Shown here piece after piece: positions 1 to 10,581 of a DNA stretch of 42,236 nt (position 1 is its first letter; each line of letters starts with the position of its first letter). The notes below the pieces were generated by a model. The model saw nothing but the letters and a program-made list of their open reading frames with translations. It was not told the origin of the DNA and ran no database searches. Origin of the DNA: CAYQSU01 sp964420325. Lineage in GTDB: Bacteria; Pseudomonadota; Alphaproteobacteria; Rhodospirillales; Defluviicoccaceae. Where the stretch lies: NCBI GenBank assembly GCA_964420325.1, contig CAYQSU010000025.1, positions 1 through 42,236 of the forward strand, read 5' to 3'. The translations under genes and the position numbers were made by a program.

Positions 1-918
1 GGCCGCGTCGAGCGCCGCCACCAGGCTACGGGCTGCCTCCTCCTCGGGCAGGCGCACCGAATAGAGCCAGCACGAGCTCTCGCCCCGCGCCGGGCGCGGC
101 ATCGGCGTCAGCAGCGCGAGCGGCGCGAAGGCGGCGTCGTAACGGGCGGCGATCGCCCGCTTGGCCGCCACCATCTCCTCGAGGCGCTCGAGCTGGGCGA
201 GACCGACCGCGGCATTGAGGTTGGTCATCCGGTAGTTGAAGCCGACCCTGTCGTGGAGGTAGTCGCGGCCGAGGCGGGCCTGGGTGGAGAGGTGGCGCAC
301 GAGGCCGGCGACCCTCTCGTCGTCGGTCACCACCATGCCGCCGCCGCCGGCGGTCACCGTCTTGTTGCCGTTGAAGGAGAAGACGGCGATGTCGCCGCCG
401 CTGCCGGACGGACGGCCGCGGTCCGCGGCGCCGATGGCGCCGGCGGCGTCCTCGATCAGCATCACCCCGCGCCCGCCGCAGATCCGCGCCAGGGCTTCGA
501 GATCGGCGGTGTGGCCCAAGGGGTCGGTGGCGATCACCGCCCGCACCGACCGGTCCCCGGCCAGCACGTCTTCCACCAGCGCCGGGTCGAGGGCCCAGTC
601 GTCCTCGGAGACATCGACGAACACCGGCACCGCGCCGGCATGGGCGACGGCGTTGGCCGAGGCGGCGAAGGTCCAGTCGGGGACGATCACGCGCTCGCCC
701 GGCTTCACGCCCGCCGCCAGCACCGCCAGATGCAGGGCCGCGGTGCCGTTGACGGTGGCGACGGCATGGCGGCGCCCGGTCAGCCGCCGCATCGCCCCTT
801 CGAAGGCGACGACCTCCGGTCCCGCCGACGACACCCAGTTCTGGCGCACGCAGGCAACCAGCAGCTCGGCCTCGCGGCCGCGGAGATCGGGAACGCTGAG
901 CGGAATCCTGCCGGACAT
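1..918 (-). CDS. legC: LegC-type DegT/DnrJ/EryC1 sugar aminotransferase (C-terminus cut by window edge)
   Basis: PLP-dependent sugar nucleotide aminotransferase of the DegT/DnrJ/EryC1/StrS family. It would transfer an amino group to the 4-keto sugar made by the dehydratase encoded divergently at 1191. Seen: ATG at 918 and 306 codons to the window edge. The early segment NWVSSAGPEVVAFE (about residues 27-40) is typical of LegC/PseC-like aminotransferases. IEDAAGAIG (155-163) supplies the PLP-ring aspartate, and SFNGNKTVTAGGGG places the Schiff-base lysine at K186. The C-terminal part, including a family-typical PMPRPARGESSCWLYSVRLP stretch, continues towards position 1. Known: LegC acts after LegB in legionaminic-type nonulosonic acid synthesis. 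Inferred: the exact sugar; a bacillosamine-type or perosamine-type product is not excluded. Confidence 0.87.
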   Translation of the reverse strand, partial: MSGRIPLSVPDLRGREAELLVACVRQNWVSSAGPEVVAFEGAMRRLTGRRHAVATVNGTAALHLAVLAAGVKPGERVIVPDWTFAASANAVAHAGAVPVFVDVSEDDWALDPALVEDVLAGDRSVRAVIATDPLGHTADLEALARICGGRGVMLIEDAAGAIGAADRGRPSGSGGDIAVFSFNGNKTVTAGGGGMVVTDDERVAGLVRHLSTQARLGRDYLHDRVGFNYRMTNLNAAVGLAQLERLEEMVAAKRAIAARYDAAFAPLALLTPMPRPARGESSCWLYSVRLPEEEAARSLVAALDAA

Positions 919-1028
919 GGAAGCTCCGGTTATGCTACCGCAGGCCGGGTGGTGGTGCTCCCCGTGCCGTCGAAACCTCGCGCGGTTGGCGCTGTCCCCG
1001 CCCATCCCCGGGCGGGCCGACGGGGTCT

Positions 1029-1057
1029 GCTTAGCCTCTTCCCTTGCGGACCGTCAA
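1029..1057 (-). promoter_or_regulatory. Predicted sigma-70 promoter of legC
   Basis: On the minus strand TTGACG (1057-1052) is followed after 17 nt by CTAAGC (1034-1029), or after 18 nt by TAAGCA. The -35 box is nearly consensus. The palindromic operator at 1065-1081 lies only 8 nt upstream of it, an arrangement expected for an activator site. Confidence 0.5.
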
Positions 1058-1064
1058 GGGGAAT

Positions 1065-1081
1065 TGTTCACGGCGTGAACG
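1065..1081. promoter_or_regulatory. Palindromic operator, site A (GTTCA-N5-TGAAC)
   Basis: TGTTCACGGCGTGAACG contains the perfect inverted repeat GTTCAC-GGC-GTGAAC (1066-1080). The same motif occurs twice at 19894-19937, upstream of the winged-helix regulator gene. Shared core across the three sites: GTTCACG-N3-TGAACG. Located in the legC/legB divergent intergenic region. Confidence 0.7.
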
Positions 1082-1129
1082 TTGCCCTCAGCGCACGCCG
1101 CGCCTGCCATCCGCCGTTCGGCGGCGCGC

Positions 1130-1158
1130 TTGATCGGGCGCCGTCGCGCGGCTATGCA
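1130..1158 (+). promoter_or_regulatory. Predicted sigma-70 promoter of legB
   Basis: TTGATC (1130-1135), a 17-nt spacer, then TATGCA (1153-1158). This predicts a start near 1165, about 26 nt before the GTG of legB. Operator site A lies about 50 bp upstream of the -35 box. Confidence 0.45.
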
Positions 1159-1190
1159 GGACATCGGCTTCGCGAAACGGGGGGACCACC

Positions 1191-2198
1191 GTGAGCTACA
1201 GCGGGCGCAGGGTCGTCGTCACCGGTGCCGACGGCTTCATCGGCTCCCACGTCGTCGAGGCGCTGGTCAAGGCGGGCGCCGAGGTCACGGCGCTGGCGCT
1301 CTATACCGGCCTCGACAGCCACGGCTGGCTCGACGATCTCGACCCGCCGATCCGCGACTCGGTGCGGCGGGTGCGCGGCGACGTCCGCGACGGCGGCTTC
1401 GTCCTCCGCCTCCTCGAGGGCCAGGAGATCTGCATGCATCTGGCGGCGCTGATCGCCATCCCCCATTCCTACGACGCACCGCGCTCCCATGTCGACGTCA
1501 ACCTCGTCGGCACCCTCAACGTCCTCGAGGCGGCGCGAGCGCACGGGCTCGAGCGCATGGTGCACACCTCGACCAGCGAGGTCTACGGCACCGCCCGGCG
1601 GGTGCCCATCGACGAAAGCCACCCCCTGCAGGGGCAATCGCCCTACGCCGCCTCCAAGATCGGCGCCGACATGCTGGTCGAGGCGTTCGCCCGCTCCTTC
1701 GGTCTGCCGGCGGTGATCCTGCGGCCCTTCAACACCTACGGGCCGCGGCAGAGCGAGCGGGCGGTGATCGCGTCGGCGATCCGCCAGGCGCTCGATCCCT
1801 CCTGCGAGGCGATTCGCGTCGGCGACCTGTCGCCGAAGCGGGACTTCACCTTCGTCACCGACGCCGCCGAAGCCTTTCTCCGGATCGGTGCCGCCGACGG
1901 CCTCGCCTACGGCACCGTCTACAACAGCGGCACCGGGCGCGCCGTCACCATCGGCGAGGTGGTCGAGGCGATCCGCAAGGTCGTGGCGACCGGAAAGCCG
2001 GTGGCGCAAGAGACGGCGCGGAACCGGCCGGCGACCTCCGAGGTCGGGGTTCTGATGGCCGACAGCCGCCGCTTCGCCGCCGCCACCGGCTGGGCGCCCC
2101 GGACCACCCTCGAGGACGGGCTCGCCCGCACCGTGGACTGGTGGCGAGACCGCTTCGCCGCCGGCCGCGTCCGCGATCGCGCCGACTTCATCCGCTGA
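1191..2198 (+). CDS. legB: LegB-type NAD-dependent sugar nucleotide 4,6-dehydratase
   Basis: Extended short-chain dehydrogenase of the NAD-dependent epimerase/dehydratase family, 335 aa. Seen: Rossmann GADGFIG at residues 12-18, catalytic YAASK with Y152 and K156, HTSTSEVYG upstream of it (about 125-133), and RPFNTYGPRQS. These segments match what I know of LegB (NDP-GlcNAc 4,6-dehydratase) proteins. It would make the 4-keto-6-deoxy sugar used by the aminotransferase encoded divergently. The start is GTG, preceded by a G-rich ribosome binding site (cggggggacc). The family also contains epimerases, so the dehydratase call rests on the LegC partner and overall likeness. Confidence 0.85.
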   Translation: MSYSGRRVVVTGADGFIGSHVVEALVKAGAEVTALALYTGLDSHGWLDDLDPPIRDSVRRVRGDVRDGGFVLRLLEGQEICMHLAALIAIPHSYDAPRSHVDVNLVGTLNVLEAARAHGLERMVHTSTSEVYGTARRVPIDESHPLQGQSPYAASKIGADMLVEAFARSFGLPAVILRPFNTYGPRQSERAVIASAIRQALDPSCEAIRVGDLSPKRDFTFVTDAAEAFLRIGAADGLAYGTVYNSGTGRAVTIGEVVEAIRKVVATGKPVAQETARNRPATSEVGVLMADSRRFAAATGWAPRTTLEDGLARTVDWWRDRFAAGRVRDRADFIR

Positions 2199-2465
2199 GC
2201 GCGCTGCCGGTCGCCGTCATCCCCATCCGAAAAACCCTGTGGCCGTCGGCGGACGCGTGCGGTAGTCTCGTCGGTGGCGATGTCCGGCTCGCCTGCGACC
2301 GCGGGACCCTCGGTCATCCGGACGACGCGGCTCCTCGGCAGGCGCTGCCTTGCAGCGTGGCGCGGGGCGGTACGGGTCGAAGGGGGAGGTTCCTCAGCGT
2401 TTCGGCCGCTCGCCGGGCGTTTGCCGTGACCGACCCGCAACGGCAATGGACCCCGGCCACCCAGC

Positions 2466-3098
2466 ATGACCCGAGCGAGTGCGGCCCAGATCGAGTTCTG
2501 GCGGGGCGCCTTCGGCGATGCCTACACCGAGCGCAACGCCGCGACGCCGGAGCGGTTGCGGGCGCGGGTCGCTCTCTGGGCGGAGATCCTGAGCCACATG
2601 CTCAGCGCGCCGCCGGCGACCGTCCTCGAGGTCGGCGCCAATCTCGGCATCAACCTGCGGGCGCTCCGCGTGCTGACCGACGCCCGCTTCTTCGCCGTCG
2701 AGCCCAACGACAAGGCGCGCGGCATCCTGGTGGCCGACGGCATCGTCGCCGCCGGCGACGTTCGCAAGGGAACGGCCTTGGCGATCGATCTCCCCGACGG
2801 CGGCGCCGATCTCGCCTTCACCTCGGGCGTCCTGATTCACATCGATCCCGACGATCTCGCCGCCTCGGTCGCCGAGATCCACCGCTGTGCCCGGCGCTGG
2901 ATCATCTGCATCGAGTACTTCTCCGACAAGCCCGAGCACGTTCCCTACCGCGGCCACGACGACACCCTGTTCAAGCGCGACTTCGGCGGCTTCTGGCTCG
3001 ACCAGTTCCCGGACCTCAGCACCGTCGCCTACGGCTTCGCCTGGAAGCGGATCACCGGCCTCGACAACCTCACCTGGTGGCTGTTCGCCAAAGGCTGA
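2466..3098 (+). CDS. Pseudaminic acid biosynthesis-associated SAM methyltransferase
   Basis: Class I methyltransferase, 210 aa. Seen: N-terminal EFWRGAFGDAYTERN, SAM-binding VLEVGANLGIN (about residues 54-64), acidic FFAVEPND ending strand 2, and DLAFTSGVLIHIDPDDL in the motif IV region. The combination matches the TIGR03587-type methylase found beside pseudaminic acid genes, as I know the family. The acceptor is unknown; methylation of a nonulosonic acid or of a glycan intermediate is an inference from context. It is separated from legB by 267 nt with no convincing gene, so it may have its own promoter. No strong Shine-Dalgarno precedes the ATG. Confidence 0.8.
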   Translation: MTRASAAQIEFWRGAFGDAYTERNAATPERLRARVALWAEILSHMLSAPPATVLEVGANLGINLRALRVLTDARFFAVEPNDKARGILVADGIVAAGDVRKGTALAIDLPDGGADLAFTSGVLIHIDPDDLAASVAEIHRCARRWIICIEYFSDKPEHVPYRGHDDTLFKRDFGGFWLDQFPDLSTVAYGFAWKRITGLDNLTWWLFAKG

Positions 3099-3658
3099 GG
3101 GGAGACCGGTGATCGCGCCAAGTCCGGCTCCAGTCGCACCGCGCCACGGCCAGGCGCACGGCGAGTTCATCAGCGCGCGCGGGCCGCGCACCTCGGCAGG
3201 GGAGAGCGACTCATGACGACGATGCCGACGACTCGGCGCTGTCCCGACCCGCTCCACGCCGATCCGCGAAACGTCTTTCCGCCATTCCGGAAGGCGTATC
3301 CTGTCCGCACGGGAGGCCATCCGATTCGGGGTCGGTTGGGGTTCGGCCGTACCGCTCCTCGAAGTTCATCGGGCGGACCCCCCTGGAACTGCTCCGTCCG
3401 TCCCATCGCCACCCCCTCCTCCGAGCGGATCCGAAAGCGGAAAGATGCTCTGTTCACGACGCCGGACGTATCCCGTGCTATCGACACTCGAGGCGGCGCT
3501 TTGTTGTGACCCCGTCTCGGCAAGGCTATACTGCTCGGTGCCGACAGAGCGGCGGGGAACCGCTTGCCATGGCCGGCTTGAGCGGATCGGCGCACCGGCA
3601 GAACAACTGCCGCTGAGACTGGGCTGAAGCATGCCGGCCGCGCTTTCGGAAGGGAAAG
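3099..3658. other. Intergenic region, 560 bp
   Basis: No protein with a recognisable family is seen. A 98-codon frame at 3213-3509 has a fair ribosome binding site (ggggagagcgactc) but neither a recognisable motif nor the strong third-position GC bias of the neighbours, so it is not called. The region contains a good promoter at 3504-3532 for the downstream oxidoreductase and an isolated half-site GTTCACG at 3452. Confidence 0.5.
3504..3532 (+). promoter_or_regulatory. Predicted sigma-70 promoter of the sulfite oxidase-type operon
   Basis: TTGTGA (3504-3509), 17-nt spacer, TATACT (3527-3532). This gives a leader of about 120 nt before the ATG at 3659. Confidence 0.5.
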
Positions 3659-4951
3659 ATGCGCAAGGTACGCGGGCTGCATGAGCTTTACACCGACGAC
3701 CCTGAGCGTGCCGACGCCCTGGTCGTCGGCCGGCGCGGGGTGTTGAAGGGCGCTTCCCTGGCGACACTGGCGGCGGCCGTTGGCGCCGCCATCCCGTTCG
3801 GCCGTTTCATGCCGGGCGGATACGTCCCCGCGGCGCTGGCCCAGGAGGGCAAGCTGAACCTGCCGGGCAAGTCATCCGACCTCGTCGTGCTCGGCGACAA
3901 GCCGCTGGTGGCCGAGACACCGGCCCACCTCCTCGACGACGCGGTGACCCCGACAGACAAGCACTTCATTCGCAACAACGGCCTGGTCCCCGACCCGCCT
4001 ACGGACGCCGACGGCTGGGAACTGGCCGTCGACGGCGAGGTCGACGCTCCCCTGCGCATCACGCTGGGCGAGCTCAAACAGCGCTTCCCCCAGGTCACCT
4101 ATCAGCTGACGCTGGAGTGCGGCGGCAACGGCCGCGCCCAGTTCGTGCCGCCGGCACGGGGCAACCAGTGGACCACGGGCGGGGTCGGCTGTGCCGAATG
4201 GACCGGCGTCCGTCTCGCCGACGTGCTGACCGCCGTGGGCCTGAAGCCGTCGGCCAAGTACACGGCTCACCTCGGCGTCGACCCGCATCTATCCGGCGAC
4301 CCGACGAAACAGACTCTCTCGCGGGGCGTCCGCATCGAGAAGGCGATGCAGCCGCATACGCTGCTTGCGTTCGCCATGAACGGCGAGCCGTTGCCCGCAG
4401 TGCACGGCGCGCCGCTGCGTCTGTTGGTGCCGGGCTGGTCCGGCTCCGCCAGTCAGAAGTGGCTGAACCGCATCTGGATCCGGGATGTCGAGCACGACGG
4501 CCAGGGCATGAAGGGAACGTCCTATCGCGTGCCCACGGTGCCGATGGTTCCGGGCTCCGAGAGCAAGGGCGAAGGGTTCCGGGTGCTGGAGTCGATGCCC
4601 GTTCGCTCGGTGATCACCTCGCCCGCCGACGGCAGCAGGCCGCCGGCCGGAACGCGCGCGCTGAACGTGCGTGGTCACGCGTGGGCCGGCGACCTGGCGG
4701 TCAGGGAGGTCTGGCTGTCGATCGATTTCGGGCAGACCTGGCAAGCCGCGAAGCTTGAGGCGCCCGCGAATCCGTTTGCCTGGCAGCACTGGGCGGCGAC
4801 GGTCACGCTGCCGACGTACGGCTACTACGAGATCTGGGCGCGCGCCGTCGATTCCGCCGGCAACAGCCAGCCGTTCGCGGCCGCCAACTGGAATCCTCAG
4901 GGCTACGGCGCCAACGCCTACCATCGGGTGGCCGTGCTGGTCGAGGCGTGA
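3659..4951 (+). CDS. TAT-exported sulfite oxidase-family molybdoenzyme (SorA/SoxC-like)
   Basis: Periplasmic oxidoreductase of the sulfite oxidase family, 430 aa, probably oxidising sulfite or a related sulfur compound and passing electrons to the cytochrome encoded next. Seen: twin-arginine signal around R25-R26 (GRRGVLKGASL, then a hydrophobic stretch to about A61). The molybdopterin domain has LTLECGGNGR, whose C154 sits where the family's molybdenum-ligating cysteine lies. WSGSASQKWLNRIWI follows, and a dimerisation Ig-like domain forms the C-terminus (VRSVITSPADG, VWLSIDFGQTW). The stop overlaps the next start as GTGA, so the pair is translationally coupled. Whether it is a SorA, a SoxC or a member with another substrate cannot be settled here; no other thiosulfate-oxidation sox genes are in the window. 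Confidence 0.8.
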   Translation: MRKVRGLHELYTDDPERADALVVGRRGVLKGASLATLAAAVGAAIPFGRFMPGGYVPAALAQEGKLNLPGKSSDLVVLGDKPLVAETPAHLLDDAVTPTDKHFIRNNGLVPDPPTDADGWELAVDGEVDAPLRITLGELKQRFPQVTYQLTLECGGNGRAQFVPPARGNQWTTGGVGCAEWTGVRLADVLTAVGLKPSAKYTAHLGVDPHLSGDPTKQTLSRGVRIEKAMQPHTLLAFAMNGEPLPAVHGAPLRLLVPGWSGSASQKWLNRIWIRDVEHDGQGMKGTSYRVPTVPMVPGSESKGEGFRVLESMPVRSVITSPADGSRPPAGTRALNVRGHAWAGDLAVREVWLSIDFGQTWQAAKLEAPANPFAWQHWAATVTLPTYGYYEIWARAVDSAGNSQPFAAANWNPQGYGANAYHRVAVLVEA

Positions 4952-5331
4952 CGGCCTACCCGTGGGCCGCCGGCGCGGCGGCGATGATTGTCGCCGTCGC
5001 CGCGCTGTGGGCGCCGGAGGCCCCGGCCCAGGAGGTCATCGAGGAGCCGACGGTTTTTCCGCCCGGCGAGCACCGCGACGAGGTGTTCTACTTCTGCACG
5101 GCGTGCCATTCGTCGCGGCTGGTGCGCAACCAGGCGATGACGCGGGAGCGATGGGACGCGACGCTGACCTGGATGACCGAACGGCACAACATGGCGCCGC
5201 TCGAGGGCGAGGATCGGGAGCGGTTCCTCGACTATCTGACGCAGGCCTTCGGGCCGGCTGCCGGCGCTTCGGCGCCGCGCGCGCCGTTCCTCACCGGCCC
5301 CCAGCGCAAGAACCCGTTCGCGCCGCAATAG
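4948..5331 (+). CDS. Small periplasmic c-type cytochrome, partner of the sulfite oxidase-type enzyme
   Basis: Protein of 127 aa with an N-terminal hydrophobic signal (residues about 5-28, cleavage near APAQ) and one heme-binding motif, CTACH, at residues 50-54. Several methionines (MTRERW, MTERHNM) could supply the axial ligand. The GTG start overlaps the TGA of the upstream gene by 4 nt, which is the main reason for this start. By analogy with SorAB it would accept electrons from the molybdenum enzyme. It converges with fdsA; the 127-bp gap between them has GC-rich inverted repeats but no T-tract terminator. Confidence 0.8.
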   Translation: MTAYPWAAGAAAMIVAVAALWAPEAPAQEVIEEPTVFPPGEHRDEVFYFCTACHSSRLVRNQAMTRERWDATLTWMTERHNMAPLEGEDRERFLDYLTQAFGPAAGASAPRAPFLTGPQRKNPFAPQ

Positions 5332-5458
5332 GCCGGTTCGCGTCGACAGGCGACCGCGGAGCATTCTTGGAGCGCCCGATTCGCACGCGGGCAGCGGGCC
5401 CGCGCCGCCGCAGCCCGTCGCGCCTCTCTTGGCCGGTTGCCGCCGGCCGCCGGCCGGG

Positions 5459-8208
5459 TCATGGGGCGGCTCGGTCGATGCGGGCGGCGGCGACCTTGAA
5501 CCCGGGGATCTTGCCGACGGGATCCAGCTTGGGGTTGGTCAGCAGGTTGGCGGCCGCCTCCCAGTAGCAGAACGGCATGAACACCACGCCCTCGGGCACA
5601 TCGCGGTCGGCCCGCGCCCGGACGCGGACGGCGCCGCGCCGGGTCGACACCCTAACCCAGTCGCCGGGCCCGAGGCCGTGGCGGGCGAGCTCGTTCGGGT
5701 TGAGGCTCGCCGTCGGCGTCGGCTCGAGTGCCTCCAGCACCGCCGACCGGCGGCTGATGGCGCCGGTGTGCCAGTGCTCGAGCAGGCGCCCGGTCGAGAG
5801 CACCAGCGGATAGCGGGCGTCCGGCGCCTCGTCGGGTGGCAGCAAGTCCACCGCCACCAGCCGGCCGCGGCCGCTCGCGGTCGGAAAGCCGTCGGCGAAC
5901 AGGATCTCCTCCCCGGCCGCCGTCTCGTCGGCGCAGGGATAGGTGACGGCGCCCTCCTGCTCGAGCCGCCGCCAGCTGATGCCGCGGATCGACGGCATCA
6001 CGCCCCGCATCTCGGCGAACACGTCCCGCGGGTGGTGGTAGCGCCAGTCGAGGCCGAGGCGGCGGCCGAGCTCCTGGATGATCCACCAGTCCTCGCGGGC
6101 GTCGCCGGGCAGCGGCAGGGCGGCGCGGCCGAGCTGGACCTGCCGGTTGGTGTTGGTGAACGTTCCGCACTTCTCGGGGAAGGCCGAGGCCGGCAGCACG
6201 ACGTCGGCGAGGAACGCGGTCTCGGTGAGGAAGATGTCCTGGACCACCAGGTGCTCGAGGCGGGCGAGCGCCTCGCGGGCGTGGAGAGCGTCGGGGTCCG
6301 ACATCGCCGGGTTCTCGCCCATGACGTAGAGGCCGCGGATGCGCCCCGTCCTGGCGGCATCCAGGATCTCGACCACGGTGAGCCCGCGCTCGGCGTCGAG
6401 CTCGGCCCCCCACAGCGCCTCGAAGGCGAGGCGGGCTGCGGGATCGTCGACCGGCCGGTAGTCGGGGAAGACCATCGGGATCAGCCCGGCATCGGAGGCG
6501 CCCTGGACGTTGTTCTGGCCGCGCAAGGGGTGCAGGCCGGTGCCGGGGCGACCGACGTGGCCGGTGAGGAGCGCCAGCGCGATCAGGCACCGCGCGTTGT
6601 CGGTGCCGTGGACGTGCTGGGAGATGCCCATGCCCCAGAACAGGATGGCGCGCCCGGCCCGGGCGTAGAGGCGGGCGACCGCGCGGATGGTGGCGGCGTC
6701 GATGCCGCACACCTCGGCCATGCGCTCGGGCGGGAACGCCATCACCCGCTGGTGAAGCTCGGCGAAGCCCTCGGTGAAGCGCTCGACGTACCGGCGGTCG
6801 GCGAGGCCTTCCTCGATGATGGCGTGGATCATCGCCGAAAGCAGCGCCACGTCGGTCCCCGGCTTGAGCCGCAGCATGAACTCGGCATGGCGGGCGAGCT
6901 CCTGGTCGCGCGGATCGATGACGACGAGCGCGGCGCCCCGCTTCGCCGCGTTCTTGAGGAAGGTGGCGGCGACCGGATGGTTCTCCGCCGGCCGGGCGCC
7001 GACGACCAGGATCACGTCGGCATCGAGCGCGGCGGTGAACGGCGCGGTGACGGCGGCCGAGCCGATGCCCTCCATCAGCGCCGCCACCGACGACGCATGG
7101 CAGAGGCGGGTGCAGTGGTCGACGTTGTTGCAGCCGAAGCCGGTGCGAACGAGTCTCTGGAACAGGTAGGCCTCCTCGTTGGAGCCCTTCGCCGAGCCGA
7201 AGCCAGCGAGCGAGCGCGGGCCGTCCCGGTCGCGGATGGCCGAGAAGCCGCGGGCGGCGCGGTCGAGCGCCTCCTCCCACGTCGCCTCGCGGAAGTGGGT
7301 GAGCGGGCCGGCCGGGTCGAGTCGCTCGCCCGGGTCCTTGGCGACGCCCTCCCTGCGGATCAGGGGCCGGGTCAGCCGGTGCGGATGGCTCACGTAGTCG
7401 AAGCCGAAGCGGCCCTTGACGCAGAGCCGGCCCCGGTTGGCGGGGCCGTTCCGGCCCTCGACCTCGAGGATGCGGCCTCCGCGGACATGGACGGTGAGCT
7501 GGCAGCCGACGCCGCAGTAGGGGCAGAGCGAATCCACGCGCCGGTCCGCCTTCGTTGTGCGCTGGCCGCGGTCGTCGAGCACGGCGGCCGGCATCAGCGC
7601 CCCGGTCGGACAGGCCTCGACGCACTCGCCGCAGGCGACGCAGGTGCTCTCCCCCATCGGATCGTCGAAGTCGAACACCACCTTCGACCGCGCGCCCCGG
7701 TTGGCCATGCCGATGACGTCGTTGACCTGCACCTCGCGGCAGGCGCGGACGCAGAGGCCGCAATGGATGCAGGCGTCGAGGTGGACGGCGATCGCCGGGT
7801 GGCTGCGGTCGGGAGCCGGCCGAACATGCCGCGCGAACCGACTCTCCATGAAGCCCGCCTCGCCCACCCAGCGCCGGAACAGGGATCCGGGGTCGTGGCT
7901 GTCCTCGGGCCTCGGCTGGTCGGCGAGCAGGAGCTCGAGGACCATCCGCCTCGCCCGCTTTGCCCGCGCCGATGCCGTCCGCACCGCCATGCCCGGCGCC
8001 GGCCTGCGCAGGCACGACGGCGCCAGCACCCGCTCGCCCTCGATCTCGACCATGCACGCCCGGCAGTTGCCGTCGGGCCGATAGCCGTCCGCCTCGCGGT
8101 GGCAGAGATGGGGAACAACGGTGCCGAGGCGTCGCGCCACCTGCCAGAGGCTCTCGCCCGGCCGTGCCTCGACGGGGCGTCCATCCAGGGTGAACAGGAT
8201 CCCGCCGC

Positions 8209-8212
<4 letters not shown>
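5459..8212 (-). CDS. fdsA: NAD-dependent formate dehydrogenase, molybdenum-bis-MGD alpha subunit
   Basis: Catalytic subunit of the soluble formate dehydrogenase, 917 aa; oxidises formate to CO2 and passes electrons to FdsGB. Seen in order: N-terminal ferredoxin domain (C37, C50, C53, C67); [4Fe-4S] pair CIHCGLC-x3-C (148-158) and CVACGECVEAC (191-201); the catalytic-domain cluster CPYCGVGC (230-237) with C264; and the active-site segment CTRLCHASS with C371-H372. The metal-ligating residue is cysteine, not selenocysteine. A molydopterin dinucleotide-binding domain forms the C-terminus. ATG at 8212 overlaps the fdsGB stop by 4 nt. A longer open frame continues upstream to 9229 but is antisense-like noise inside fdsGB. 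The accessory genes fdsC and fdsD are not in this window. Confidence 0.93.
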
Positions 8213-9888
<1,676 letters not shown>

Positions 9889-9960
9889 GGTGTCTTCCGG
9901 TCGCACTCCGCCCTATCCCGGTATGTGGGGAGCGATGCGCGCACCGCCGAGGGCGGGCGC

Positions 9961-10581
9961 TCAGTCCGGGGCAATGGCAATCCCGTATTCCTCCGCGGCG
10001 TCTTCCAGCCACCGCCAGAGATAATCGGCGAAGCTGCGCGGCACGTAGATCTCGAAGCCGGGAGCGTCGTCGACCTGATCGAGGATGACGGCGGCCTTGG
10101 CCAAGAGCGTCTGGGCGCAGCGCCCAGGGGCGAAGGCGCGGGGGTGCAGGTCCAAGGGGCAGCCCTTGGCGAGCACGTCCCGCGCACGCGGGCCGGCCAG
10201 CGCGATCACCGTGCGGCCGTCCGAGACATCGACCACCGCGGCGTGCCGCCCGCCGAGGCTCTCGCTCAGCCGGTGAACCAGTCCGGCCTCCACACCCTCG
10301 GCGGTGACGACCAGCCACTCATCCGGCCCCAGCCACAGGATCCGCGGCAGCCCGTCGCCCGTCGCGGCGATGGTGTTCGGCGCGGTCGGCGGCACCAGGC
10401 CCACCGCATCCTCGACCGCCGCGAGGAACGCCGGATCACCGGCGTCGCCGCGAAGCGCGATCATGCCGCGGAACGGCCGCTCGCCGAGGCGGACGCCCGC
10501 TTCCGCCGCGCCGGCCCCGCCCGTCCTTGCCGCGAGGGCGCGATGGGCGAGCGCGCTCAGGGCCCGATAGCGCTCAACCAT
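9961..10581 (-). CDS. soxG: Sarcosine oxidase gamma subunit
   Basis: Structural small subunit of heterotetrameric sarcosine oxidase, 206 aa. Seen: GCV_T-like fold remnants such as ILWLGPDEWLVV (about residues 81-92), DVSDGRTVIALAGPRARDVLAKGCPLDLHP (about 117-146) and a final YLWRWLEDAAEEYG. The start overlaps the end of soxA by 8 nt, so the two are translationally coupled. Followed after 72 nt by fdsGB. This is the sarcosine soxG, unrelated to the sulfur-oxidation sox genes. Confidence 0.9.
   Translation of the reverse strand: MVERYRALSALAHRALAARTGGAGAAEAGVRLGERPFRGMIALRGDAGDPAFLAAVEDAVGLVPPTAPNTIAATGDGLPRILWLGPDEWLVVTAEGVEAGLVHRLSESLGGRHAAVVDVSDGRTVIALAGPRARDVLAKGCPLDLHPRAFAPGRCAQTLLAKAAVILDQVDDAPGFEIYVPRSFADYLWRWLEDAAEEYGIAIAPD

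Noticed and set aside
3452..3458. GTTCACG half-site as a further operator
   Set aside because: The matching TGAAC arm is absent (followed by ACGCCGGAC).
3213..3509. 98-aa frame with a fair ribosome binding site
   Set aside because: No family motif and no GC3 bias like the neighbours; overlaps the region where the next operon's promoter is found.
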